A DNA stretch of 64,000 nucleotides, taken from positions 1-64,000 of the forward strand of contig DASYWW010000062.1 of assembly GCA_035935655.1 (NCBI GenBank). Direction: 5' to 3'. The notes beneath the pieces were generated by a model. That model was not told where the DNA came from, did no database searches, and saw only the letters and a program-made list of their open reading frames with translations. The position numbers and the translations under genes are program-made. Positions 32,254-41,235 of the stretch are shown here, one piece after another. Position 1 is the stretch's first letter; every line of letters begins with the position of its first letter. Source of the DNA: Candidatus Bathyarchaeia archaeon (GTDB lineage Archaea > Thermoproteota > Bathyarchaeia > 40CM-2-53-6).

Positions 32254-32317
32254 ATGGGGGCAAGAGCGGGAAACAATCGCAGTATGAGCCTTTGTTTTGG
32301 CCGAGAATTGCCCCCAT
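32254..32317. repeat. Inverted repeat ATGGGGGCAA / TTGCCCCCAT
   Basis: Two perfect 10-base arms (32254-32263 and 32308-32317), 44 bases apart, 34 bases downstream of the ORB. They could frame a duplex-unwinding or initiator site, or act as a terminator for the leftward membrane-protein gene end at 32338. The spacer is not notably AT-rich. Confidence 0.4.
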
Positions 32318-32337
32318 CTAGGGGATGTGAAGGAGGC

Positions 32338-34953
32338 TCAAGAACTTGAGGTACTTGGAGTGCCGGCAGGTTTGTCGGGTTCCGTTTGCGCGCTTGCGGG
32401 TGGCAGAGTGTTTTGCGGCTCTGCTGGCGTGTTAACCCAGGGCTCCGTTCTCTTCTTTCGATGTCTCGTGACTAGTTTCATTGTTTCAATGATTGGGGTG
32501 AGGAGAAGAGGGAGAAGCAAGAGATACGAGTAGGGTTGAAGATCATTGAACGTTCTTGTGAACTGCGTCCAGGGACCACTTGATGATGAGATCAAGGGTT
32601 TGTCTGTGACAACTGTGTATCGGATTTGTGTTCCGTTTGGTGCTTGCCAAACAAATTCTGCGGATGCCGGTGATAGAACATACGTTCCACTGCTTTCCGT
32701 TGTTGCTGTATAGCTGAGAGATTGTGTTTGGCCTGGAGTGAGGCTGGCGAACCGGCTGGTTTGCAAGCCACTAGGCGAGAGCTGGAGCGTCTTCTGATAC
32801 GCAGATGGTGCTTGATCATCGGTCACATTGAGATTTGTGACGGTGACATTGTCGAAGTTCTGGATCATAGCGACGACGTTATGGCTAGTCCCCAGAGGTC
32901 CACTAGATGGATTCGCGGTTTTCTGTAGGGTTATGTTCGGGGCGAACGGATACGTGAAGTTCGCCACAAAGTCTGCCCTCGCTGTAGCGGTGGCGTTGTA
33001 CATGTATGTCGAAGTGAAATTATTGTAGATTGGATTGGAAGGCGGTATCTGGCCGAGCGGGCTGTAGAGAACCGTTCCTCGCTGAAATGAAATGGAGACG
33101 ATGGAGGCGTTTGAATTGGTATCGCCAGCGATTCCGGTCTGGAATCCAAGGAGTGATTTCAAGCTCAGATAGTGTTGTCCGGCTTTGTAGAATACTCTTG
33201 GAAACTGGGAGTTTAGGAGGAAGCTGAAGGCTCGGGTTGGTGTCTTGTTGAGAGCTGTTGGGAGGCTTATCGTCGCGAGGCCTAACGCTGCGAGGTAATG
33301 TAGGTTTTGGAAGGTCGCTGGGTTGATGAGTGTAGAGAAGCTTGAGCTGGGTAGAATTCCGAGGACTCGTGTTAACGCGTCGTTGTTTGTGAGTTCGGGG
33401 GTTGGTGCGTAGATTGTGACGGTGCCTTGGCCCGAAGGTATAGCAAGGGCTTTGGTGAAGGAGACGCTCAGGGCGCGGAAGAACTGGGCTGCGACATTAT
33501 CTGACTCTCCGCGAGGGTCTCCCGTGTAATAGGTGATCAGTGCAGGCTGAGAGAATAGTCCAAGGATGAAGCTTGGAATTCCCAGGCTGGAGCCTGTGTC
33601 GAGGGATTGTGAGTAGTTGTTGTCGATTATGAAGATTGAGAAGTTGTTCCCTGCGTAATTGTTGTCGAGAACGAGGCCTTTGCTTGAAAGATCGAGGTTT
33701 ATCATTCGTAGGCTGGCGCTGGGGGCGCCTAACATGTCCATTCCGATCGCCAGGTTCTGTTGGTATGGTCCGCCTGGTGGAGCTTGTATGATTGTTGAGG
33801 GCCGCGTTGTGTCTGGAATTGGGATGAAGAGGAGGATTGTGAGTATGAGTAGGAGGATTCCCTTCTTTGGGATGTTGGGATTGCCTGTGCCCGGTTGCAG
33901 GACGGTTTTCTTTGTCTTTATCATTCTCCAGAATGTCTTGAGGATGAACGCATCTCCTTGCCAGAAGAGGGATGCTGCGCGACCTGATATCGTGGCTGTG
34001 GCGAAGACGAGGCCTGCGTTTCTCATCATTGTCAGTACGATGTCTTGAATGACCATCGGGCTTGTTGGGGATGAGCCTTGTAGGAGGATGGGGATGATGT
34101 CACCTGCTACGGGTCCTGTGGTGGCACTCATGATCGAGAAGCCCGGAGGTGGAGGAGGAATATTCGGGAGAGATGACAAGCTGACGTTTTGGTAGATTGC
34201 GAGAGCTGCGAGTCCTAGTGCTCCGAGGGTTGACAGGAACACTGTCATGCCCACTAGGAAGCCGCGTCTGATTTTTCCGCCGGCGATTAGCCCGCCTAGG
34301 AATCCTGCGAATGTCCAGAGGTAGAGTACTGGTGGATAGGTTAGCGGGTTGGTGAAGATGAGGAAGAGGGCTACGATCATAGTGTTGAAGTGAACACCGA
34401 AAACTGGGGAGAGCCAGTCGCTTACTTCTCTAAGGCCTGGTGATAGTTGCGTGTAGCCGATGTAGAGGACGAGGAGGTATGCCGCGATCCATCCGAGGTA
34501 TCGGCCGAGAAACATTCCCTCGCTCGGATGTGGAAGGAGGTAGACTGTTTTCGGATCGTCGGGGGTTCGTTTGACCAAGACGTCGCCGATCCGGGTGTAG
34601 AGGTAGATGTAGAAGATTCCCGGGAGGAGTCCACCGATTATGAATCCTAGGATGGCGGTGGTGAATGTGGAGCTGCGGGCTTTTTCGAACTGTCTCTCCG
34701 CGATCTCTTCTCTTATCAGGCTGCCTTTGCGTGAGACGATGACGGAACCGATTGCAAGGACGATTAGGGCGACTGGAATTGTCTGGTGGGCTTGTATTCC
34801 TGGGACCCACGTGGGCAGGGTAGCTATGATTAGGGTGGTGAACAGTATTCCGAGGGCGCGGGCAATGCTGATGGAGACTTGGGCTATGGTGGCGGCCCGC
34901 CGAATCTCCTTCGGAGCGTCCTTCAAGGCCATGTAGGGCATAGGCTGGGCCAC
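32338..34953 (-). CDS. Large multi-TM membrane protein with extracellular domains (871 aa)
   Basis: The N-terminal 350 residues hold about nine membrane helices with small-residue-rich loops (VSISIARALGILFTTLIIAT, FTTAILGFIIGGLLPGIFYI, FAGFLGGLIAGG). Residues 350-800 are an exported, Asn/Thr/Ser-rich region with a DUF11-like repeat (NPSSGPLGTSHNVVAMIQNF, then YVLSPASAEFVWQAPNG). A final helix YSYLLLLPLLLTPIIETM precedes a Pro/Lys tail inside the cell. Surface or transport-related, unknown. No homologue is recognised. Confidence 0.62.
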   Translation of the reverse strand: MAQPMPYMALKDAPKEIRRAATIAQVSISIARALGILFTTLIIATLPTWVPGIQAHQTIPVALIVLAIGSVIVSRKGSLIREEIAERQFEKARSSTFTTAILGFIIGGLLPGIFYIYLYTRIGDVLVKRTPDDPKTVYLLPHPSEGMFLGRYLGWIAAYLLVLYIGYTQLSPGLREVSDWLSPVFGVHFNTMIVALFLIFTNPLTYPPVLYLWTFAGFLGGLIAGGKIRRGFLVGMTVFLSTLGALGLAALAIYQNVSLSSLPNIPPPPPGFSIMSATTGPVAGDIIPILLQGSSPTSPMVIQDIVLTMMRNAGLVFATATISGRAASLFWQGDAFILKTFWRMIKTKKTVLQPGTGNPNIPKKGILLLILTILLFIPIPDTTRPSTIIQAPPGGPYQQNLAIGMDMLGAPSASLRMINLDLSSKGLVLDNNYAGNNFSIFIIDNNYSQSLDTGSSLGIPSFILGLFSQPALITYYTGDPRGESDNVAAQFFRALSVSFTKALAIPSGQGTVTIYAPTPELTNNDALTRVLGILPSSSFSTLINPATFQNLHYLAALGLATISLPTALNKTPTRAFSFLLNSQFPRVFYKAGQHYLSLKSLLGFQTGIAGDTNSNASIVSISFQRGTVLYSPLGQIPPSNPIYNNFTSTYMYNATATARADFVANFTYPFAPNITLQKTANPSSGPLGTSHNVVAMIQNFDNVTVTNLNVTDDQAPSAYQKTLQLSPSGLQTSRFASLTPGQTQSLSYTATTESSGTYVLSPASAEFVWQAPNGTQIRYTVVTDKPLISSSSGPWTQFTRTFNDLQPYSYLLLLPLLLTPIIETMKLVTRHRKKRTEPWVNTPAEPQNTLPPASAQTEPDKPAGTPSTSSS

Positions 34954-35181
34954 GCGTCCCTCATCTCGGAAAAACAGTTCTTGGAACTGGCGAAGAAAGG
35001 GGTTCTGATACCCTAGTTAGTCGTTCAGAAGCGCTGGCCAAGCAGGTTTTGGCACGGTTTCACGAAGGGCTGGGCACGGGAAAAATCGACCCCCCGGGGG
35101 CCTATGAAAAAGAATGCTTGGACAATAGTTAGCCGAAAAGAAAAGTTGGAGGAAAAAATCGTTAGCGGGAATGAAAATGCG
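34954..35181. other. Intergenic region before the thioredoxin gene
   Basis: No gene is seen. It contains the palindrome CCCCCGGGGG (about 35092-35101), which could form a stem in RNA. Confidence 0.3.
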
Positions 35182-35348
35182 CTATTTTGAGCTTGATGCT
35201 TCCTTCCATGTCGATCCGCAGTAGCGGCAGTCATGGTATCTGAAAGCAGCATTGGACTCGGGTCCGGTAAAGATGCATGGGCTTATGCTTCCGCATATTG
35301 GACAAGTATGGCTCAGGTCTACCGCCTCAATGTCGGCGTACTTGTTTC
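35182..35348 (-). pseudogene. Zinc-ribbon reading frame after thioredoxin
   Basis: In the frame shifted from thioredoxin, the DNA reads NKYADIEAVDLSHTCPICGS, then HDCRYCGSTWKEASSSK to TAG at 35182, a complete CPIC/CRYC zinc ribbon. The thioredoxin frame instead ends RRLETSTPTLRR. No start codon precedes the ribbon, so it may be a C-terminal zinc-ribbon extension of thioredoxin lost to a one-base frameshift near 35340, or a read-through product. Confidence 0.35.
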
Positions 35349-35705
35349 CAAGCGTCTGGTGCTCAGTGCATGGTCGATGCGTTGCTTGTAAATGGATGCC
35401 GGGTATGCGCCTATGAGACTGTCCTTGACGGTTCCGTTCTCGAAAAGCATGCTCGTCGGGATACTCATGATGTCATATTTCATGGACAGTTGCTGATTCT
35501 CGTCCACGTTGATCTTGACGAACTTGACTTTGCCTTCGTACTCTTGTGATAGTGCTTCAATTGTGGGGGCGATCATGTTGCAGGGCCCGCACCAGTCAGC
35601 ATAGAAATCGACAAACACCGGAGTATCTGATTGGAGAACCGTGGAATCGAAATCGGTCTCGTTTACCTGAATGACCTTTCCCTTACCGGCTTCTTGTGTG
35701 TTCAT
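35319..35705 (-). CDS. trxA: Thioredoxin
   Basis: A 128-residue protein. The active site is FYADWCGPCNMIAP (about residue 36), with conserved KFVKINVDEN and IMSIPTSMLFENGT containing the cis-Pro. It reduces disulfides in the cytoplasm, and no signal peptide is present. It diverges from an ArsR-family gene. Its promoter has a TATA box TTTATATTA on the minus strand (about 35727-35735), placed for a leaderless transcript and overlapping the operator at 35731. Regulation by the adjacent ArsR protein is likely. Confidence 0.93.
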   Translation of the reverse strand: MNTQEAGKGKVIQVNETDFDSTVLQSDTPVFVDFYADWCGPCNMIAPTIEALSQEYEGKVKFVKINVDENQQLSMKYDIMSIPTSMLFENGTVKDSLIGAYPASIYKQRIDHALSTRRLETSTPTLRR

Positions 35706-35730
35706 ACCCTTTGGATCCAGCTGTTGTAAT

Positions 35731-35754
35731 ATAAACGTATTGATGAATGTCTAT
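35731..35754. promoter_or_regulatory. ArsR operator 1 (thioredoxin promoter)
   Basis: ATAAACGTATTGATGAATG then TCTAT: an imperfect dyad with ATARACGT half-sites facing inward. The same 24 bases, 23 of 24 identical, recur in inverted orientation at 36170. It overlaps the thioredoxin TATA box, so binding would repress it. Confidence 0.62.
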
Positions 35755-35852
35755 ATGTGTTTCATAGACAGGATCGGCGATTGAGAATCGCAATCGAACT
35801 CATAGATACATATCGACATGTTAATACGCACGCTCGCCCCTCAAATAGAGTA

Positions 35853-36161
35853 ATGAAGCTCGCAACAGAGGAATTTGACAGGATCAGCAAAGCGCTGGCG
35901 GACCCCCAGCGACGCGAGATACTTCAGAAACTTGTCGCAAGACGGATGAATTGTTCAGATGTTCATGCGATGTTCAATGTTTCTCAGCCGACTGTGTCCC
36001 ATCATCTCAAGGAGCTGGCCGTCGCGGGCATATTGGATAAGGAGAAGCAAGGTCAATTCTGCTTCTACCAGGTTAAGGCGGAGGTCTTGTCAGCTTACGT
36101 GACGGAGTTACAGAGACGGTTGGGCCTGGGAGCGATCGCGGTTGCTCCAAGGCTGAAGTAA
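35853..36161 (+). CDS. ArsR-family winged-helix regulator
   Basis: Starts at ATG 35853 (MKLATEEFDRISKALADPQR); an earlier in-frame start is less likely. ADPQRREILQKL and FNVSQPTVSHHLKELAVAG are the ArsR helix-turn-helix, followed by KQGQFCFYQVKAEVL, the wing. Only two Cys are present (one near the helix-turn-helix start, one in the wing) and no CxC metal site, which would suit a redox-sensing member. It is flanked by two matching operators, controlling thioredoxin on one side and a small gene plus MFS exporter on the other. Confidence 0.87.
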   Translation: MKLATEEFDRISKALADPQRREILQKLVARRMNCSDVHAMFNVSQPTVSHHLKELAVAGILDKEKQGQFCFYQVKAEVLSAYVTELQRRLGLGAIAVAPRLK

Positions 36162-36169
36162 GAGCGTAC

Positions 36170-36193
36170 ATAGACGTTCATCAATACGTTTAT
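36170..36193. promoter_or_regulatory. ArsR operator 2
   Basis: ATAGACGTTCATCAATACG then TTTAT: the reverse complement of operator 1 with one mismatch. It lies directly after the ArsR stop and its right edge merges with TTTATATG, the TATA box of the 36219 gene, whose ATG is about 25 bases downstream (leaderless). Confidence 0.62.
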
Positions 36194-36218
36194 ATGATTA
36201 CTCCACACATAGCGGGGC

Positions 36219-36425
36219 ATGTCGGAACATTCAGAGCATCACGAATCTTTACACCTGACAGTCGTGCAGGAATCAGGCAAGAATTACAATTCATTCCTCC
36301 GGAAGAGGAAGATCACAGATGAGAAGCGGTCGTTCTTTTCCTCATTGAGGAAATTTTTCACTGAAGAGTTAGAACCGAACAGGCAGCAGCATCCACACAC
36401 TGCGGACGCTGCAGGGTTCAACTAA
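36219..36425 (+). CDS. Small protein of the ArsR regulon (68 aa)
   Basis: Reads MSEHSEHHESLHLTVVQESG and continues with charged helical sequence KITDEKRSFFSSLRKFFTEE, ending NRQQHPHTADAAGFN. His-rich ends could bind metal, but no known motif is visible. It is the first gene after ArsR operator 2 and is followed 28 bases later by the MFS transporter, so the two are likely co-transcribed. Confidence 0.55.
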   Translation: MSEHSEHHESLHLTVVQESGKNYNSFLRKRKITDEKRSFFSSLRKFFTEELEPNRQQHPHTADAAGFN

Positions 36426-36453
36426 GAATCCAGACTCTATTGAGTGAACCGAG

Positions 36454-37932
36454 ATGGAACAGGTAACAATTCAGAGGAGCGAAGACCCTCAACCTGGAGT
36501 CTCCAATCTCACTAGGTCTAGATCCCGACTAATTCTTGTATTGATTATAGCCGCAGGATTCCTAGACGTTATCGACTTCTCTATTGTCCAAGTGGCACTG
36601 CCCACGATACGGACGGAACTGATGATTTCTCTCGCAGAAAGCCAGTGGATCATAGGAGCGTACGGACTCACATTGGCCGGCTTCCTCTTGCTCAGCGGTA
36701 GAGCAGGCGACATCTACGGACAAAAGAAACTCTTCGTCTTTGGCGTCGGACTGTTTACAATTGCATCGTTTACTGGAGGATTAGCCCCATCCCTTCTCTC
36801 GCTGATCATATCTAGGGCTGTTCAAGGCGTAGGCGCTGCCATCTCCACCGCTACAGCCTTCGCGATTCTAGTAACAACCTTCTCTGAGGGAAGAGAAAGA
36901 AATCGCGCACTAGGCATTTTCGTCGCAGTATTATCTGCAGGCTTCGCCGCAGGATCTATCTCCGGAGGAGTCCTCACCGCCGCGTTCGGCTGGAGGTCCG
37001 TCCTTTTCGTCAACGTCCCTATTGGCATTGTCGCGGCTGTTCTCTCCCAGAAATTTCTAGTAAATCACCCCGGACGCGCAAAAGATAGGCATCTGGATCT
37101 TCCTGGCGCTCTGTCAGTAACGAGTGGGCTTGTCTTGCTTGTGTACGCGCTGACAAACGCTGCGACCGATGGCTTCGTGTCAGTTCAGACGATTCTGCCC
37201 CTCGGACTCTCTGCCCTAATACTGGCAGGGTTTCTAGCCATAGAGCATCGTTCCGAGTCGCCGCTCATGCCACTGGTTTTCCTCCGACGCGGCACCGTAT
37301 TTACCGCGAACGTCCTAGCCCTGTTACTGACAGCAACTGCCGGAGGAGTAGTCTTCATACTGACCACCTTTCTTCAGCAAGTATCAGGCTACTCTGCACT
37401 AGATGCTGGCCTTGAATTTGTTCCTGCAGCAATGATCTTCTTCTTTGTGGGAGGCTGGGGCTCATCACGACTCGTAAACCGTTTCGGGTTGAAACCCGTC
37501 TTGGTAACTTCGATGGTTCTGATCACTTTGGGTTCTGCCCTGCTAACCCAGATCACGGTCAACAGTGGCTATGTCGGCATACTACCGGGCATGCTTATCT
37601 GGTCGCTTGGGGCCGCCATTGGATTTCCCGCACTGAACATCGCTGCGCTCGCAGGAACGAGGCCGGGAGAAGAAGGCCTTGCTTCCGGAATAATCGGTAC
37701 TTCTCAACGCATAGGCTTTCCACTCGGACTCGCGATTCTGCTTACCATTGCAACTGTTACGGACCCCCCGCCGGTTGGACCCGCGAGCCAGCTAGGCATG
37801 TTGACAGGGGTCGTGACGGGATTCCAATACGCCTTCTTCGCCTCCACAATAATTAGCGGGATCGGACTCTTGATTGCCCTGCGCGTCAAGAACGTTAGGG
37901 TGAGAACTAATCTACCGATCGCGATCAGCTAA
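36454..37932 (+). CDS. MFS drug transporter, DHA2 (EmrB/QacA) type
   Basis: A 492-residue protein with about 14 membrane helices. Motif A-like GRAGDIYGQKKLFVFG is in loop 2-3, motif C-like FAAGSISGGVLTAAFGWRSV in helix 5, and LDVIDFSIVQVALPTI in helix 1 carries the DHA2 acidic signature. It exports drugs or metabolites by proton antiport. It follows the small gene of the ArsR regulon, so expression probably rises when ArsR leaves operator 2. Confidence 0.9.
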   Translation: MEQVTIQRSEDPQPGVSNLTRSRSRLILVLIIAAGFLDVIDFSIVQVALPTIRTELMISLAESQWIIGAYGLTLAGFLLLSGRAGDIYGQKKLFVFGVGLFTIASFTGGLAPSLLSLIISRAVQGVGAAISTATAFAILVTTFSEGRERNRALGIFVAVLSAGFAAGSISGGVLTAAFGWRSVLFVNVPIGIVAAVLSQKFLVNHPGRAKDRHLDLPGALSVTSGLVLLVYALTNAATDGFVSVQTILPLGLSALILAGFLAIEHRSESPLMPLVFLRRGTVFTANVLALLLTATAGGVVFILTTFLQQVSGYSALDAGLEFVPAAMIFFFVGGWGSSRLVNRFGLKPVLVTSMVLITLGSALLTQITVNSGYVGILPGMLIWSLGAAIGFPALNIAALAGTRPGEEGLASGIIGTSQRIGFPLGLAILLTIATVTDPPPVGPASQLGMLTGVVTGFQYAFFASTIISGIGLLIALRVKNVRVRTNLPIAIS

Positions 37933-38188
37933 CCAGAGTCAATTTGCATCGAACTGAGGTGCGCCAGTTCTAGCTTTGGTATAGAATATTGGAGACATAA
38001 TCCACGAAGGAATTATCGCACAATCCTTCCGAGCTTTGATGAACGCCCATAAACAAAAACGAAAACTGGGTTTCAGCACGAATATGAGCCGGAGAAGCCG
38101 GCCATGTCAGATCTTTTCATCTTACTAGGAATAACAATATTGTGGGAAAGACTATGAACGAGCACGAGAGACGTTAGAATGAGCTTCG

Positions 38189-38971
38189 TTGTCCTCGCCC
38201 ACGCGCTCTCTGAGCTTCATTGTAACAGCCGCGGGCTTGACCTATTTCATTCTGTTCGCATCGGTTCAGATAGTTACCGACTGGATTAGTGGCAACGTAC
38301 CATTCTACGACTACATTCACATACCGTTCATGATTCTCTTCGCTCTCTCTATCTTGGCGACTTGGGCCAAGCCAAAGGTCGGCTACATCATGGGAGTGAT
38401 ATCTGGCGTTGTGGGTATTGCTGTGCTTTCTCCTTTTACCTTCGTTAAGGGTGTTTCAAGCCCAGCAGACTTTGGTCTCTTTTTCTATGCGATTACGATT
38501 TTTCCGATTATGCTGGCCGCAGCGTTGTATTCGCTGATGGCCTTCATGGATCTGAGAAAGTCGAGTAGGCCGATTTCTTTGAATCGTATGTACTTGCGAC
38601 GACTCATCATCATCTTGATCCTCGGTTTCATGATTGGTGGCGTGACTGTTGGCTCATTGGCCGCGGGGACGGAAAACCCGCTTCTCGCGTCAGCAAGCAG
38701 TAATGCTGACATCACGATTCCTCGCGGAGCAGCGGTCCAGGGCAACACTGCCTACAGTCCAGGTAACTTCACTGTCTCAGCAGGAAAGACTGTAATCTGG
38801 GTGAACAAGGACACAACTGTGCATACCGTAACTAGCGTGAGTGGATCATTTGATTCCTTGAACCTCAACCCGGGACAAACATATGGCCACGCGTTCGCTC
38901 AAAGTGGCGTTTACAAGTACTATTGCACGCTTCATCCGTGGATGAAGGGAAATGTCACGGTCACTCCCTAA
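38189..38971 (+). CDS. Membrane protein with C-terminal cupredoxin domain
   Basis: TTG start; 260 residues. Five hydrophobic helices in the first 170 residues are followed by an exported domain: GAAVQGNTAYSPGNFTVSAG, TVIWVNKDTTVHTVTSVSGS and YYCTLHPWMKGNVTV. The His, Cys, His and Met set (THTVT, YYCTLHPWM) is the blue-copper site of plastocyanin/amicyanin-type cupredoxins. Probable electron carrier attached to the outer face of the membrane. The fusion of a multi-helix anchor with a cupredoxin is uncommon. Confidence 0.8.
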   Translation: MSSPTRSLSFIVTAAGLTYFILFASVQIVTDWISGNVPFYDYIHIPFMILFALSILATWAKPKVGYIMGVISGVVGIAVLSPFTFVKGVSSPADFGLFFYAITIFPIMLAAALYSLMAFMDLRKSSRPISLNRMYLRRLIIILILGFMIGGVTVGSLAAGTENPLLASASSNADITIPRGAAVQGNTAYSPGNFTVSAGKTVIWVNKDTTVHTVTSVSGSFDSLNLNPGQTYGHAFAQSGVYKYYCTLHPWMKGNVTVTP

Positions 38972-39058
38972 CCTCGGGCTGGGACGAAGTAAGTACTCGA
39001 TCATCCAGGCAAGAGTGGCAAGTTCCTGAAATCAGGCTGAACTCCTTTCTAGGGTTCT

Positions 39059-39544
39059 ATGCAGTTCCCGATATACTCCGCATTCCGAGGCCTGAAGATC
39101 GGAGCCATCGGTGGCGTAGTAGGTGCTCTTGTTCTAGGCGTCCTAGCAGGTCTGAGCGCGTTCGTTCTTGACCAGGAAGTGTTCTACGTGACTATTGCAA
39201 GAAAACTAGGCCTAGCTTCTCCTCTCTTGAGCGGCTGGGTCTTGCACCTCCTTGTCGGCCTCGTTGCCGGCGGAGTTTTCATTGCGACAACTGCTTTGTT
39301 CAAACGGTTCGCTCTTGATACAACACGAAAGAGCTTCTGGGTAGGGCTATTGGGAGGAATAGCCGTCTGGACACTGGTCTATGTTCCAATTACGGATCTT
39401 CTCGCCCCAGCAAATCTTTCGAACTTGATGTTTGACGGAGGAAGCTTCGTTTTCCATCTCGTCTATGGGGTTGTGACGGCTCTCGTCTCCCTTTCGCTGA
39501 TACGTCGGAGCATCAGGACAAGACCAGCGTCGCTAACTCGCTAG
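39059..39544 (+). CDS. Four-TM membrane protein (161 aa)
   Basis: Helices at about 10-35 (KIGAIGGVVGALVLGVLAGL), 58-80 (SGWVLHLLVGLVAGGVFIAT), 93-110 and 130-150 (FVFHLVYGVVTALVSLSLIR) alternate with charged loops; the C terminus is basic. A small integral membrane protein of DUF1440/YagU-like appearance. It lies 87 bases after the cupredoxin gene, so a shared operon is possible. Confidence 0.55.
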   Translation: MQFPIYSAFRGLKIGAIGGVVGALVLGVLAGLSAFVLDQEVFYVTIARKLGLASPLLSGWVLHLLVGLVAGGVFIATTALFKRFALDTTRKSFWVGLLGGIAVWTLVYVPITDLLAPANLSNLMFDGGSFVFHLVYGVVTALVSLSLIRRSIRTRPASLTR

Positions 39545-39553
39545 TCGTGCAGG

Positions 39554-39952
39554 CTAAGTCACTTTGATAGTGACTACTTCGAGTGAGTCTACTTTGTTTC
39601 CTTCAGCGTCGAAAAGTGTTGCCGTATCCCCTTCATTGTTCCAGACAAAACTATGTCTTCCCCAGTGAAGTGTCCATTTTGACGGATTTCCCCGATCGAA
39701 CGAGTCCTTGCCCGGTCCTGTGTGAACGTAGGCTTTCTCCCGTGAAGAGAGGGAGATTGCTTGGGGAAATTTGTACACGTGCTTTCTCGCGCCGGTCGCG
39801 GTCTCGTCCGTCAAAGTCCAGCCTGCGAGGGTGACTTCTTCGGTTCCTTCGTTTTGAAGGACGACAAACTCCTCGTTTAGTTTGTCAAAAGTGTCTTTTC
39901 CGGGTGGATTGTGATTAATGTGCTCTATGATAACTCGGCTTGTTGTCTTCAC
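39554..39952 (-). CDS. Lamin-tail (LTD) domain protein (132 aa)
   Basis: A single LTD beta-sandwich: RVIIEHINHNPPGKDTFDKL, NEEFVVLQNEGTEEVTLAGW then TLTDETATGARKHVYKFPQA, GDTATLFDAEGNKVDSLEV. The EEFVxLxNxGxxxVxLxGWxLxD pattern is the domain signature. No signal peptide is present, although most LTD proteins are exported. It may bind DNA or act as a surface adhesion module; unknown in archaea. Confidence 0.78.
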   Translation of the reverse strand: MKTTSRVIIEHINHNPPGKDTFDKLNEEFVVLQNEGTEEVTLAGWTLTDETATGARKHVYKFPQAISLSSREKAYVHTGPGKDSFDRGNPSKWTLHWGRHSFVWNNEGDTATLFDAEGNKVDSLEVVTIKVT

Positions 39953-40026
39953 GTCGTGAATATTGGAGAAAACCGATATAAGAGTTGAACGGGCGAGCGC
40001 TTGCTCAACTAGATATTATGATCGAG

Positions 40027-40947
40027 TTATGTTTCAGGTCCCTTGATCCAACCCGAGATTCCGAGTCCAGTCTTCTTCCGAGGCTTATCATCCACAGTTG
40101 AGACAAGCTCCTTCTTTCCGAGAAAGCTTCTCACTTCGGACACGAACTTGTGCCAGGCAGGGTCGCTTCCCAACAGGAGATGGTTTCTGGTTTCGAGTGC
40201 AACCAAACGGGAGTTCGGGATACCCGCTGCTACAAGCCGCCCCTCTTCAAATGGGACAGATGCGTCTCCTCGAGAATGGATTACTAGCGTCGGAGCCTTG
40301 ACCTTGGGAAGGTCCATGGACACATCAACCGTGCCGAACACTTCTTGGAATCGGACCGCGTTCTCAGGAGAGCAAGAGGCTCGCTGGAGGTCGTTGAACC
40401 ATCGCATCTGTTCCATCGTGCCGTCGGGAATGAACTTGGAGGTGAAATACTGACGAATAGCGGGATCGTCACGGCCCCAGCCATGTTTGATCAGGGTGAT
40501 CGTCGCACGGCGCTCTGCGATTGTCTCGCTCGATCCCCGATAGCCCCATCCTCTCGCATATCCTCCATACACTACGAGCTGGGTCACTCTCTCTGGATGG
40601 CGGACTGCGTATTCGATAGCAACTGCTCCACCTTGCGAAATTCCTAGCAGTGGAAATTGTTCTATGCCGGTTGCGTCGACGACTGTTTCTAGATCTCGGA
40701 CCCACGCGTCGAATGAGAAGTCATGAGGGTCCCAGTCGGATAGGCCGCATCCTCTCTCATCATATCTGATAAGCGTGCTATCTGTTGATAGAGCATCGAG
40801 AAAGTGGCGCCACACAGGGCTTTGCCAGTCGAACTCCAAGTGGCTGAGATAGTTGGCAGCCTTGACTAGTGGCGGTCCTTTGCCAGTTATGGCGTAAGCG
40901 ATGCGTACATTATCGGGTGTTGTACAGAACCGGGTCTCCTGTTTCAC
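40027..40947 (-). CDS. Alpha/beta hydrolase
   Basis: A 306-residue protein. LLGISQGGAVAIEYAVRHPE contains the nucleophile GxSxG; an oxyanion-side RYDERGCGLSDW precedes it. VIHSRGDASVPFEEGRLVAA supplies the catalytic Asp region and LVALETRNHLLLG the His. N-terminal FCTTPDNVRIAYAITGKGPP is the typical start. A soluble esterase, epoxide-hydrolase or lactonase relative; the substrate is unknown. Upstream sequence shows nothing clear. Confidence 0.85.
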   Translation of the reverse strand: MKQETRFCTTPDNVRIAYAITGKGPPLVKAANYLSHLEFDWQSPVWRHFLDALSTDSTLIRYDERGCGLSDWDPHDFSFDAWVRDLETVVDATGIEQFPLLGISQGGAVAIEYAVRHPERVTQLVVYGGYARGWGYRGSSETIAERRATITLIKHGWGRDDPAIRQYFTSKFIPDGTMEQMRWFNDLQRASCSPENAVRFQEVFGTVDVSMDLPKVKAPTLVIHSRGDASVPFEEGRLVAAGIPNSRLVALETRNHLLLGSDPAWHKFVSEVRSFLGKKELVSTVDDKPRKKTGLGISGWIKGPET

Positions 40948-41235
40948 ATCGCTTCAACTCATGCGTGTCATGATGAAAAGAGCCAATGATTGAGGCGATT
41001 GAGGGTAGGTCCTAGATATAAGTGGGTAGGTCTGAAAACGCGCTTATCTTGGTCGGTGGTCCTTTCCTTGCTCTGCTATGTCACCGGGTTGGTTCGCGAG
41101 AAGGCGATCTGCCTTGCAGAACTGCTGCGTCAGGCGAAGCTGGGTCCGCTAGTATAGGCCCGCGGTTCTACGTTGCTTAAGTAGCTCACACCAGAAAAAC
41201 GAGATGGTCCGTACTAGATCGGGGTTTATCGCGTT

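Noticed and set aside
32597-34936. Forward ORFs opposite the 871-residue membrane protein
   Set aside because: Antisense shadows of a clear multi-helix membrane protein.
41140-41200. tRNA-like GGGTCCGCTAGTATAGG
   Set aside because: No T-loop or anticodon arm follows.
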